A stretch of DNA of 22,116 bases. Source: IMCC26256 sp046081705 (GTDB taxonomy: Bacteria > Actinomycetota > Acidimicrobiia > IMCC26256). The stretch is taken from NCBI GenBank assembly GCA_046081705.1, contig JBJTWK010000064.1:1-22116 (forward strand). Reading direction: 5' to 3'. Below, piece by piece: positions 1-7,128 of this stretch. Numbering within the stretch: the first letter of the stretch is position 1; each line of letters begins with the position of its first letter. The position numbers and the translations under genes were made by a program. Below the pieces are notes generated by a model. The model was not told the origin of the DNA, did no database searches, and was given only the letters and a program-made list of their open reading frames with translations.

Positions 1-590
1 GTGGCGAAGAGCGCGGCGCCGATGTCGCCGAGTGCGCCCACGGGGGCGACGGACGGTCGGCCGCCCTCGGCGCGCTTCATCTCGTAGATGCCCGACATCG
101 CCTCGACGACCGGCGCGAACGCGGGCTGCGATCCGTACGGCGTGTCGTGGAGATTGCCGAACCCGGAGACCGAGACGTAGATCGCGCGCGGCGCGGCCGC
201 GGCGATGTCGTCGTACCCGAGGCCGAGACGCGCCATCGATCCGGCCTTCGAGTTCTCGGCCACCACATCGAACTGCTTCGCCATCTCGAGCACGAGATCA
301 CGGCCGCGCGGGTCGCGCAGGTTGATGCAGATGCTGCGCTTCCCGAGGTTGTTGCGCAGGAAGGTCGCGCCCGTCTGGCGTCCGTCCGGTTCGGTCCATG
401 CGGGTCTCGAGCCGCGGCCGGAGTCACCCCCGCCGGGCGGCTCGACCTTCACGACGTCGGCCCCGAGGCGGGCGAGCAGTTGGGTGGCGTACGGGAGCGC
501 CTGCATCTGCTCGAGCGCGAGCACCCGGACACCCTCGAGCGGCCGACCGTTGGCGAGCGCCGCCGCGTTCCTGATCTCTCCGAGCCGCAT
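1..590 (-). CDS. CaiB/BaiF family CoA-transferase (class III), N-terminal part
   Basis: Class III CoA-transferases move CoA between organic acids, for example in activating carnitine, bile acids or aromatic acids. The reverse strand from the ATG at 590 reads through to the window edge, so only about 196 N-terminal residues are present. Visible family features are the opening LEGVRVLALEQ, LLARLGADVVKVEPPGGGD at about residues 40-58, the NNLGKRSICINLRDPRGR stretch, and the FDVVAENSKAGSMARLGLGY segment followed by YVSVSGFG. The catalytic Asp region lies at or beyond the edge and cannot be judged. The gene diverges from the thiolase-fold/DUF35 gene with only 27 bp between starts, so the two probably share a control region. 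Family assignment is firm; the substrate is unknown. The thiolase-type neighbours fit fatty-acid or sterol CoA-ester breakdown. Confidence 0.9.
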   Translation of the reverse strand, partial: MRLGEIRNAAALANGRPLEGVRVLALEQMQALPYATQLLARLGADVVKVEPPGGGDSGRGSRPAWTEPDGRQTGATFLRNNLGKRSICINLRDPRGRDLVLEMAKQFDVVAENSKAGSMARLGLGYDDIAAAAPRAIYVSVSGFGNLHDTPYGSQPAFAPVVEAMSGIYEMKRAEGGRPSVAPVGALGDIGAALFA

Positions 591-617
591 GGTCGGGCAG
601 GATAGGTGGGCGGGTGC

Positions 618-2021
618 ATGCGGTACCGTCCCGGGATGCGCGGCATCCTCTCCTGGGGCGTCCACCTGCCCCACCGACGTCTCGACCGGACCACGATCTC
701 GGCGGTGGCGGGCACCGGCGGCGGCAAGGGCCACCGCACCGTGGCCGGCTTCGACGAGGACACCACGACCCTCGGGGTCGAGGCGGCCCGGGTGGCCCTG
801 CGCGACCTCCCTGGAACTCCGCCGTCCTCGTTGTGGTTCGCCACGACCGATCCGGCGTACCTCGACAAGACGAACGCCACGGCGATCCACGCGGCGCTCC
901 GCCTCGACGCCGCCGCGCCCGCGTTCGACGCGCTCGGGTCCGTGCGGTCGACCGCCGGCGCCTTGCGCGCCGCGCTCGGCGCCGGGGGTGCGGCACTCGT
1001 GGTCGCGGCCGACCGTCGGGGCGGTCTGCCCGGCAGCCCGGACGAGGCGGCGGGCGGCGACGCCGGGACGGCCCTGCTCGTCGGTGCCGACGCCGACGGT
1101 CCCGTCCTCGCCGAGGTCCTCGGCTCGGCCGCACGCACCGAGGAGTTCCTCGACCGCTGGCGCACCCCCGGCGACCCCCGGTCCCGGCAGTGGGAGGAGC
1201 GGTACGGCGAGACCCGCTACACCGACATCGGGGCCGGCGTCATCGCGGCCGCGCTGGCCGACGCCGGCATCGACGTCGCGGCGGTCGACCACCTCGTCGT
1301 GACCGGGCCGCACGACCGGGCGAACGCCGCGGTCGCCAAGCGTTCGGGGGTCGCGCCCGACCGCGTCGCCGATGCGCTCGCCACCACCGTCGGCAACACC
1401 GGCGCCGCGTCGCTGCCGCTGCTGCTGGCCTCGGTGCTCGAGCGGGCCGCACCCGGGCAGACCATCCTCGCGGTGTCCCTCGCGGACGGCGCCGATGCGT
1501 TCGTGCTGCGCACGACGTCCGCGCTCGCCGATCACCGTTCGTCGCGACCGGTCGTCGCGCAGGTCGAGGCGGGAGGTCCGATCGCGTACGGCACGTACCT
1601 CGCGTGGCGCGGGCTGCTCCCGGTCGAACCGCCGCGCCGGCCCGAACCGGCCCGGCCCTCGGCCTCGGCCGCGGGTCGATCGACCGACTGGAAGTTCGGC
1701 TTCGTCGGGTCGACCGACGCCGAGGGCGACGTGCACCTGCCGCCGAGCGCGACCGATACCACGGCTCGTCCGATGGCCGAGGCGGCCGGCACCATCGTCA
1801 CGTTCACCATCGACAAGCTCGCGTACTCGCCGAGCCCGCCCGTCGTGTTCGCCGTCGTCGACTTCGACGGCGGTGGCCGACTCCCGGTCGAACTCACCGA
1901 CGTCGATCCGACCGACGTCACGATCGGCGGTCGGGTCGAGATGACCTTCCGCAGGTTGTTCACCGCGGACGGCATCCACAACTACTTCTGGAAGGCGCGC
2001 CCGGTGCGCGGGGAGGGCTGA
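618..2021 (+). CDS. HMG-CoA-synthase-like thiolase-fold protein fused to a C-terminal DUF35 OB-fold
   Basis: About 467 residues. The N-terminal ~330 residues look like a ketoacyl synthase III/HMG-CoA synthase fold, opening with MRGILSWGVHLPHRRL. The C-terminal ~110 residues look like a DUF35/OB-fold domain (TIVTFTIDKLAYSP, PVVFAVVDFDGGGRLPVELTDV). In the segment FDALGSVRSTAGAL a Ser stands where the family's nucleophilic Cys lies, and the protein contains no Cys at all from this start. A His (GPHDRANAAVAKRSG) and Asn (TVGNTGAAS) remain. The DUF35 part also lacks its usual Cys4 zinc ribbon. I chose ATG 618 because AGGTGG lies 8 nt upstream; GTG 606 and ATG 636, which gives the most family-like N-terminus, are alternatives. 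The thiolase gene follows after 1 nt, matching archaeal thiolase-DUF35-HMGCS complexes. I infer a structural or CoA-channelling partner, or a retro-aldolase-like role. Confidence 0.85.
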   Translation: MRYRPGMRGILSWGVHLPHRRLDRTTISAVAGTGGGKGHRTVAGFDEDTTTLGVEAARVALRDLPGTPPSSLWFATTDPAYLDKTNATAIHAALRLDAAAPAFDALGSVRSTAGALRAALGAGGAALVVAADRRGGLPGSPDEAAGGDAGTALLVGADADGPVLAEVLGSAARTEEFLDRWRTPGDPRSRQWEERYGETRYTDIGAGVIAAALADAGIDVAAVDHLVVTGPHDRANAAVAKRSGVAPDRVADALATTVGNTGAASLPLLLASVLERAAPGQTILAVSLADGADAFVLRTTSALADHRSSRPVVAQVEAGGPIAYGTYLAWRGLLPVEPPRRPEPARPSASAAGRSTDWKFGFVGSTDAEGDVHLPPSATDTTARPMAEAAGTIVTFTIDKLAYSPSPPVVFAVVDFDGGGRLPVELTDVDPTDVTIGGRVEMTFRRLFTADGIHNYFWKARPVRGEG

Positions 2022-2022
2022 G

Positions 2023-3219
2023 ATGGCATCGCACGGGATCAAGGACCGCGTCGCGATCGTCGGCATGGGGTGCACCCGCTTCGCCGAGGCCTGGGACCAG
2101 AGCGCCGACGACCTCCTGCGGTCCGCCGCGGCCGACGCGTTCGCGTCCGCGGGCACCACCCAGCAGGACACCGACGCGTTCTGGCTCGGCACGGCCCAGT
2201 CGGGGATGAGCGGCATCATGCTCGCCCGGGCACTCGGGCTCGAGGGCAAGCCGGTCACCCGGGTCGAGAACTACTGCGCGACCGGTTCGGAGGCGCTGCG
2301 GCAGGCCGCCTACGCGGTCGCCAGCGGCGCCTACGACTCGGCGATGGCGATCGGCGTCGAGAAGGTGAAGGACTCCGGGTACCAGGGGCTCAACGCGTTC
2401 CCGATCCCGACCGATGGCACGAACCGCACGCTCACGGCGGCGGCGATGTTCTCGATGGTGGCCCCCGCCTACGCCCGCAAGTACGGCGTGCCGATGGAGG
2501 AGCTCAAGCGCACCCTTGCGCGCATCGCCTCGAAGAACCACGCCAACGGCGCGCGCAACCCGCGGGCGCAGTTCCGCCGCGAGATGTCGGTCGACCAGAT
2601 CTGCGCCATGCCGGCGGTGGCCGGCGACCTGTCCGTGTTCGACTGCGCCGGGGTGGCCGACGGCGCCGCCGCGGCGATCGTCGTGCGGGCGGAGGACGCC
2701 CACCGGTACACGGACCGGCCGCTCTACGTGAAGGCGCTCTCGTTCGTGGCCGGCAATGGTTCGGGCCTCACCGATCCGGAGTACGACTACACGACGTTCC
2801 CCGAGATCGTGGAGTGCGCCCGCGACGCCTACCAGCAGGCCGGTGTCACCGATCCCCGCACCCAACTCGCGATGGCCGAGGTCCACGACTGCTTCACGCC
2901 CACCGAACTCGTGCTCATGGAGGATCTCGGGTTCTGCGAGCGGGGCACGGCCTGGCGCGAGGTCGAGGCCGGCGCGTTCGATCTCGACGGCGCACTGCCG
3001 GTCAATCCGGACGGCGGGCTGAAGTCGTTCGGTCACCCGGTCGGCGCGTCGGGCCTGCGCATGATGTTCGAGGCCTGGTTGCAGCTTCGGGGCGAGGCCC
3101 CCGAGGACCGGCGCATCTCGACCTGGCCGCAGCGGGACCTCGCGCTCACCCACAACCTCGGTGGGTACCCGGGCGAGATGGTGTCGTTCGTCTCGATCCT
3201 CGGGTCGTCGCTCGGCTGA
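2023..3219 (+). CDS. Thiolase (acetyl-CoA acetyltransferase / SCP2-type thiolase family)
   Basis: 398 residues, the usual length for a thiolase. These enzymes condense or cleave 3-oxoacyl-CoA. The nucleophilic Cys is C85 in VENYCATGSEALRQAA. Conserved catalytic-region His are H288 in EVHDCFTP and H338 in GGLKSFGHPVGASG. The C-terminal motif is HNLGGYPGE rather than the CxG of classical biosynthetic thiolases, which fits the SCP2/lipid-transfer subgroup. The ATG at 2023 has a strong GGGAGGG 5 nt upstream, inside the end of the previous gene, so the two are co-translated. Pairing with a DUF35 fusion is typical of thiolases that work in a complex. Substrate is unresolved: acetoacetyl-CoA, branched-chain and sterol side-chain thioesters are all possible. 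Confidence 0.92.
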   Translation: MASHGIKDRVAIVGMGCTRFAEAWDQSADDLLRSAAADAFASAGTTQQDTDAFWLGTAQSGMSGIMLARALGLEGKPVTRVENYCATGSEALRQAAYAVASGAYDSAMAIGVEKVKDSGYQGLNAFPIPTDGTNRTLTAAAMFSMVAPAYARKYGVPMEELKRTLARIASKNHANGARNPRAQFRREMSVDQICAMPAVAGDLSVFDCAGVADGAAAAIVVRAEDAHRYTDRPLYVKALSFVAGNGSGLTDPEYDYTTFPEIVECARDAYQQAGVTDPRTQLAMAEVHDCFTPTELVLMEDLGFCERGTAWREVEAGAFDLDGALPVNPDGGLKSFGHPVGASGLRMMFEAWLQLRGEAPEDRRISTWPQRDLALTHNLGGYPGEMVSFVSILGSSLG

Positions 3220-3225
3220 CCGAGC
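3210..3225. terminator. Hairpin at a convergent gene junction
   Basis: Six-bp perfect stem GCTCGG/CCGAGC with loop CTGA. The loop contains the thiolase stop codon (3217-3219). No U-tract follows. It lies between the convergent thiolase and TetR genes and may end transcription in both directions. A 10-bp palindrome, GAACCGGTTC, follows at 3227-3236. Confidence 0.35.
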
Positions 3226-3234
3226 GGAACCGGT

Positions 3235-3816
3235 TCAGTCGGCGCGCACGCCGCGCAGGCCGAACCACGCCATCTCGGCGAGCCAGTGGGCGAGGAGTTG
3301 CGGGTCCTGCACCTCGCCCCGCATCGCGACCCGACGGCTCGTCGCCTCGGCCATCCCGAAGATCGCATGCGCGAGCGCCCGTCGCTGCTCGGGGGGCCCG
3401 TCGATCTCGATGAGCGAGCCGATGAGGTCGGCGACGCCGTCGACCACCCGGGACGCGAACGTCGCGAACTCTGCGTCGTCGCGCACCGAGGAGCCGAACA
3501 GCAGGCGGAACGCGTCGGGGTGCTCGGCGGCGTAGGAGAAGTAGGCGGCGAAGCCGAGTTCGACCTGCTCGCGGCCCGTCCCGGCCTCGGTCGTGGCCGC
3601 GGCGACCCGGTCGATGAGGTCGCGGGTCGTGTCCTGCAGCAGTTCGAGGTAGAGCGCCCGCTTCGAGGGGAAGTGCTGGTAGACGACCGGCTTCGTCACC
3701 CCGGCCCGCTCTGCGATCTCCTCCATCGAGGTCGCGTGGAAGCCGTGTTCGGCGAACACCTCGCAGGCGATGCCGAGGAGCTGCTGCCGTCGGGCCTCGG
3801 CCGTGAGCCGTTTCAG
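3235..3816 (-). CDS. TetR-family transcriptional regulator
   Basis: About 193 residues, normal for TetR repressors. The N-terminal helix-turn-helix runs from RRQQLLGIACEVFAEHGF through MEEIAERAGVTKPVVYQHF to SKRALYLELL, a textbook TetR DNA-binding domain. The rest is an all-helical ligand and dimer domain. It is last in the ADH - aldo/keto reductase - TetR operon and probably represses it or the nearby CoA genes; the effector is unknown. The start is odd. Reading this frame codon by codon, there is no ATG, GTG or TTG between GTG 4044, far inside the upstream gene, and a GTG inside helix 1. The best candidate is CTG at 3816, which overlaps the upstream TGA (CTGA), so translation may be coupled. 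Confidence 0.88.
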   Translation of the reverse strand: MKRLTAEARRQQLLGIACEVFAEHGFHATSMEEIAERAGVTKPVVYQHFPSKRALYLELLQDTTRDLIDRVAAATTEAGTGREQVELGFAAYFSYAAEHPDAFRLLFGSSVRDDAEFATFASRVVDGVADLIGSLIEIDGPPEQRRALAHAIFGMAEATSRRVAMRGEVQDPQLLAHWLAEMAWFGLRGVRAD

Positions 3817-4823
3817 CGGCTGGCCTTCAACGGCATCTCGTACCGGTTCACGACGCCGAAGTTGTCGGCGAAGAGCGCCTGCACGCGCTGGTGCTCCTCG
3901 GTCGTGAGCGGGAGACCTGCGGCGGCGGCGTACTCGGCCACCTCGTCGACGTTCACGCAGGTCGGCAGCACCGTGGTGAACATCGGATCGGCGAGGATCC
4001 CGGCGATCGCGGCCTGCCCCTTCGTGCGGCCGGTGCCCTCCCACAGGAACGAGAGCGTGTCGGCCTTGTCGAAGTTGTCGAGCATGTTGTCGCGGTTGCG
4101 GTGGGCCCGGTGGTCACCGGCAGGGAACCTGGTGTCGCGGTCGACCTTGCCGGAGAGGGAGTCGGAGGCGTGCGGCACCCGCGAGATCATGCCGACCTGC
4201 CCGCCGTGGCGGATCGACTCGTCGACGAAGGTGCGCCCGGGCTCCTGCTCGATGATGTTGTAGACGGTCTGCAGCGAGCAGATCGGTCGGCGCCGGATCG
4301 ACTCGAGCCCCTCCTCGACCCACCCGATGGCGGGGCCGAGCGCGACGCCGAGGTGCTTGATCTTGCCCTCGGTGCGCAGGTCCTCGAGGGTGGCCCACAG
4401 GTCGTCGTCGAGGATCGGCTCGATGCGGGTGTTGTGGAGTTGGTAGAGGTCGATGACGTCGATGCCGAGCCGCCGCAGCGAATCGTCGCACTGCCGGCGG
4501 ATCGACTCGGGCCGCCAGTCGTGCGGCCGCTCCCGCTGCTGGGCGGGTCGACGCGCGTCGGCGGTGAGGTCGTACCCGCACTTCGTCGTGAGGACGACCT
4601 CGTCGCGGTGGGCCCGCAGGAAGTCGGCCATGAGCGTCTCGCCGAGGCCGTCGTCCCCGTAGACCGGCGCGGTGTCGAAGAACGTGATGCCGGCGTGCAG
4701 CGCGGCGTCGAGCATGCCGCGCTTGTCCTCGACCTCGCCCCACCAGTTGCTGGCGAGGGTCCAGGTGCCGAATCCGACCTCCGAGACCTCGAGGTCGCTC
4801 GTGCCGAACCGCCGGTACCGCAC
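3813..4823 (-). CDS. Aldo/keto reductase
   Basis: 336 residues, the usual length for the AKR superfamily, NAD(P)H-dependent carbonyl reductases with a TIM-barrel fold. The catalytic tetrad is visible: D50 and Y55 in FFDTAPVYGDDGLGE, K81 in LTTKCGY and H130 in LYQLHN. The N-terminus MRYRRFGTSDLEVSEVGFGT is the classic opening of the bacterial AKR subgroup that includes YhdN and L-glyceraldehyde-3-phosphate reductases. The GTG start at 4823 lies 1 nt after the ADH stop, and the stop overlaps the proposed CTG start of the TetR gene. Co-transcription with the ADH suggests linked alcohol/aldehyde redox steps; the substrate is not identifiable. Confidence 0.93.
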   Translation of the reverse strand: MRYRRFGTSDLEVSEVGFGTWTLASNWWGEVEDKRGMLDAALHAGITFFDTAPVYGDDGLGETLMADFLRAHRDEVVLTTKCGYDLTADARRPAQQRERPHDWRPESIRRQCDDSLRRLGIDVIDLYQLHNTRIEPILDDDLWATLEDLRTEGKIKHLGVALGPAIGWVEEGLESIRRRPICSLQTVYNIIEQEPGRTFVDESIRHGGQVGMISRVPHASDSLSGKVDRDTRFPAGDHRAHRNRDNMLDNFDKADTLSFLWEGTGRTKGQAAIAGILADPMFTTVLPTCVNVDEVAEYAAAAGLPLTTEEHQRVQALFADNFGVVNRYEMPLKASR

Positions 4824-4824
4824 G

Positions 4825-5931
4825 TCAGTAGACGATCACCGAACGGGCGATGTTGCCCTGACCCATGGCGCCCATGGCGTCGTTCACCTGGTCGAGGCTC
4901 ACCGTGTTCGAGACGAGCTCGTCGAGCTTGAGGCCGCCGCTCTTGTAGAGGTCGACGAGCATCGGCACGTCCTGGTGGACGTTCGCCCCGCCGTACCAGC
5001 AGCCCTTGAGCGTCTTCTCCATGATGACGAAGTCCATGCCCGGGTTGAACTCCATCGTCTGGTCGAGCCGCGGCACGCCGACGATGACGGCCTCGCCACC
5101 CTTGCGGGTGAGGTCGAAGGCTTGGCGGATCGTCGCCGGGAGGCCGATGACCTCGAAGGCGACGTCGGCGCCCCGGCCCTCGGTGAGCTCCATCACGGCG
5201 GCGGCCGCGTCGGTCTGCGAGGCGTCGATGACGTCGGTGGCGCCCACGCCCTTCGCGTTCTCGAGCTTCCCGGCCATCATGTCGATGGCGATGATCTTCC
5301 CGGCGCCCGCGTGCTTCGCGCCCTGGATGGTGTTGAGCCCCACGCCGCCGGCCCCGATGACGACGACGTTGTCGCCCTCACGGATGTTCGCGGTGTTGTA
5401 GGCCGCGCCGAAGCCGGTGAGCACGCCGCAGCCGATGAGCGCGGCGACCTGGAACGGGATGTCGTCGGGGATCTTCACGCACGAGATGGCCGGGACGACG
5501 GTCTCCTCGGCGAACGTGCCGGCGGCCGACATCTGGGCGACGTTGGTGCCGTCGGCCATCGAGAAGCGGGTCGTGAAGTCGAGCATCGAGCCGAACATCG
5601 AGGCGTTCGCGCCGGTCTCGCAGAGTTCGCCCTGCCCGCGGGCGCACGTGTAGCAGGCGCCGCACTGGGGCACCCACGAGATGACGACGTGGTCACCCAC
5701 CTTGACGTTCGTGACGCCCTCGCCGACGGCGACGATGGTGCCGGCGCCCTCGTGGCCGAGCACGGCCGGCGGGACGATCGGCAGGGTGCCGTTGATGACC
5801 GAGATGTCGGAGTGGCACACGCCGGATGCGCCGAGCGCGATCCGCACCTCGCCCGCCTGCGGGTCCATGAGGTTGAGGTCCATCAGCTCGAGCGGCTGGT
5901 CGTTGGCGGTGAAGACGGCGGCCTTGGTCAC
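4825..5931 (-). CDS. Zinc-dependent alcohol dehydrogenase (MDR family, class III/NDMA-type-like)
   Basis: 368 residues. Medium-chain zinc alcohol dehydrogenases oxidise alcohols with NAD. Catalytic zinc ligands are C39 (GVCHSD), H60 with E61 (GHEGAG) and C168 (LIGCGV). The structural zinc lobe is C90, C93, C96 and C104 in QCGACYTCARGQGELC. The Rossmann motif VIGAGGVG is at 191-198 with D217 (IIAID) ending the second strand, which favours NAD over NADP. GTG 5931 was chosen over upstream starts because AAGGGAG sits 5 nt before it and the family N-terminus TKAAVFTANDQPL begins there. It heads an operon with the aldo/keto reductase (1-nt gap) and the TetR gene. Confidence 0.94.
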   Translation of the reverse strand: MTKAAVFTANDQPLELMDLNLMDPQAGEVRIALGASGVCHSDISVINGTLPIVPPAVLGHEGAGTIVAVGEGVTNVKVGDHVVISWVPQCGACYTCARGQGELCETGANASMFGSMLDFTTRFSMADGTNVAQMSAAGTFAEETVVPAISCVKIPDDIPFQVAALIGCGVLTGFGAAYNTANIREGDNVVVIGAGGVGLNTIQGAKHAGAGKIIAIDMMAGKLENAKGVGATDVIDASQTDAAAAVMELTEGRGADVAFEVIGLPATIRQAFDLTRKGGEAVIVGVPRLDQTMEFNPGMDFVIMEKTLKGCWYGGANVHQDVPMLVDLYKSGGLKLDELVSNTVSLDQVNDAMGAMGQGNIARSVIVY

Positions 5932-5936
5932 GGGGG

Positions 5937-5943
5937 CTCCCTT
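5937..5943 (-). promoter_or_regulatory. Ribosome binding site deciding the ADH start
   Basis: The minus strand reads AAGGGAG here, 5 nt before the GTG at 5931. This rules out a longer N-terminus starting near 6003. Confidence 0.7.
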
Positions 5944-5956
5944 GCGTGTGCACGAC

Positions 5957-5970
5957 GCCTCGGGCGAGGC
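5957..5970 (-). terminator. Short hairpin between the small membrane gene and the ADH operon
   Basis: GCCTC/GAGGC stem with a 4-nt loop, about 11 nt after the stop of the membrane-protein gene on the minus strand and ahead of the ADH ribosome binding site. It could be a weak terminator or attenuator. There is no U-tract. Confidence 0.25.
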
Positions 5971-5980
5971 GCCGGTGAAT

Positions 5981-6271
5981 CTAACCCCGGGCGCGGTCCT
6001 CACGCTCAGCCGCGCGCACCCCGTACCCGACGATGATCGGGATCGGGAGGATGGCGACCGCGGTGAGGAGCGATACGACGCAGACGATCACCCAGAACCC
6101 CTCGAACCCGGTCGTGAGCGCGATGGCGAAGGCGAGGATGGCGAGGAGCAGCAGCGAGTAGCCGATCCGCTTCGCGAGCCGCACCCAGCGGGCGATGCGG
6201 CGGCGCCGGGCCCGGACCTCGTCGGGCGCGGTCCCGTCCGGACCGGGTGGCGTGGGGGTCTCGGCGGGCAT
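5981..6271 (-). CDS. Small two-helix membrane protein, function unknown
   Basis: 96 residues from the ATG at 6271. A Pro-rich acidic N-terminus (1-20) is followed by a basic stretch (RARRRRIARWVRLAKR, 21-35) and two hydrophobic segments at about 38-55 (YSLLLLAILAFAIALTTGF) and 58-82 (FWVIVCVVSLLTAVAILPIPIIVGY), then a charged tail. The basic stretch before helix 1 and the charged tail suggest both ends are cytoplasmic. I do not recognise a named family. It diverges from the DHPS-like gene with almost no space between starts. A role in membrane assembly or redox cannot be inferred from sequence. Confidence 0.75.
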   Translation of the reverse strand: MPAETPTPPGPDGTAPDEVRARRRRIARWVRLAKRIGYSLLLLAILAFAIALTTGFEGFWVIVCVVSLLTAVAILPIPIIVGYGVRAAEREDRARG

Positions 6272-6290
6272 GCCGGTATCCTGCCCGGCC

Positions 6291-7121
6291 GTGACGCCCC
6301 AGCAGGAGCCGGCCCGCCCGGGCCCCGTGTTCGCCCCCGACGTCACGCACGTCATGGCCGTGGTCAACCTCTCGCCCGAGTCCCGGGTGCGCCAGGCGGT
6401 CGTCGACTCGCCGCAGGCCGCGCTCGACCGGGCCCGCTGGGCCCGGGACCTCGGGGCGTCGATCATCGACCTCGGGGCGCAGTCGAGCCACTTCGAGAAC
6501 CGGGAGCTCACCCCGGCGGAGGAGCTCGAGCGCCTCCTGCCCGCACTCGAGCTCCTCGTCGACGACGGGTTCGTCGTGTCGGTCGACTCCTGGAAGCCGG
6601 AGGTCTCCCGGGTCGCCGTCGCGCACGGTGCCGCGATCGTGAACGACACCGGAGGGATGCAGCAGGCCGCGATGCGCGAGGTCGTGCGGGAGAGCGGCGC
6701 GTGGTGCGTCGCCATGCACATCGAGGGCGACAACCCGCTCTCGGTGGAGATGCGCGAGCTCGACGGTGACCGACCCGCGGCGGTGGCCGAGGGTCTCGCC
6801 CGGCTGGTGCGCGAACTCGCCGCCGAGGGCATCCCGAGGGTGATCGTCGACCCCGGGCTGTCGATCAACTACCGCAGCGACTACGCGCGCTACGGCCAAC
6901 TCCAGTTGGAGACGATCCGGCGGATGGCGGAGTTGCGGGCGACCGGCGCGCCGACGCTGCTCCCCGTGCCCCGCAAGGCCGAGGACCACCGCATGCACGC
7001 GTACCTCGTGCTCTCGGTCGAGTACGGCGCGGACGTGATCCGCGTGCACGACGTCGAGGCGGCCTGCGACCTCGTGCCGCTCCTCGGCCGACGCCTCGGC
7101 GCCGACTCGATCACCCGCTGA
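6291..7121 (+). CDS. Dihydropteroate synthase-like (pterin-binding TIM-barrel) protein
   Basis: 276 residues, the length of DHPS, which joins p-aminobenzoate to dihydropterin pyrophosphate in folate synthesis. Family landmarks in order: VMAVVNLSPE (21-30), GASIIDLGAQSS (55-66), VVSVDSWKPEV (95-105), AAIVNDTGGM (114-123), CVAMHIEG (139-146), VIVDPGLSINY (184-194), PRKAED and IRVHDVEAA (250-258). Pterin-site equivalents N26, D99, N118, D187, K229 and the R251/H253 pair are retained. The PABA-loop signature DSFSDGG after motif 1 is absent, replaced by SRVRQAVVDS, and the GGxSTRPG loop reads GAQSSHFEN. It is therefore probably a paralogue like mycobacterial FolP2 rather than the housekeeping enzyme. 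GTG 6291 was chosen; ATG 6270 is the alternative. No other folate genes are adjacent. Confidence 0.82.
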   Translation: MTPQQEPARPGPVFAPDVTHVMAVVNLSPESRVRQAVVDSPQAALDRARWARDLGASIIDLGAQSSHFENRELTPAEELERLLPALELLVDDGFVVSVDSWKPEVSRVAVAHGAAIVNDTGGMQQAAMREVVRESGAWCVAMHIEGDNPLSVEMRELDGDRPAAVAEGLARLVRELAAEGIPRVIVDPGLSINYRSDYARYGQLQLETIRRMAELRATGAPTLLPVPRKAEDHRMHAYLVLSVEYGADVIRVHDVEAACDLVPLLGRRLGADSITR

Positions 7122-7128
7122 GGCGGGT
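7113..7128. terminator. Hairpin at the convergent DHPS-like / hypothetical junction
   Basis: Perfect stem ACCCGC/GCGGGT (7113-7118 with 7123-7128) with loop TGAG holding the DHPS-like stop codon (7119-7121). The minus-strand gene's stop (7130-7128) begins inside the other arm. The genes converge with only 6 bp between them, so this may be a two-way terminator. No U-tract. Confidence 0.35.

Noticed and set aside
1960..3153. A 397-codon minus-strand frame opposite the thiolase
   Set aside because: No motif and shadow-type composition; the thiolase catalytic residues are intact on the plus strand.
4672..6036. A plus-strand frame of 454 codons opposite the ADH gene
   Set aside because: Composition is Val/Asp/Arg/His-biased, as expected for an antisense shadow, while the ADH shows all zinc ligands on the other strand.
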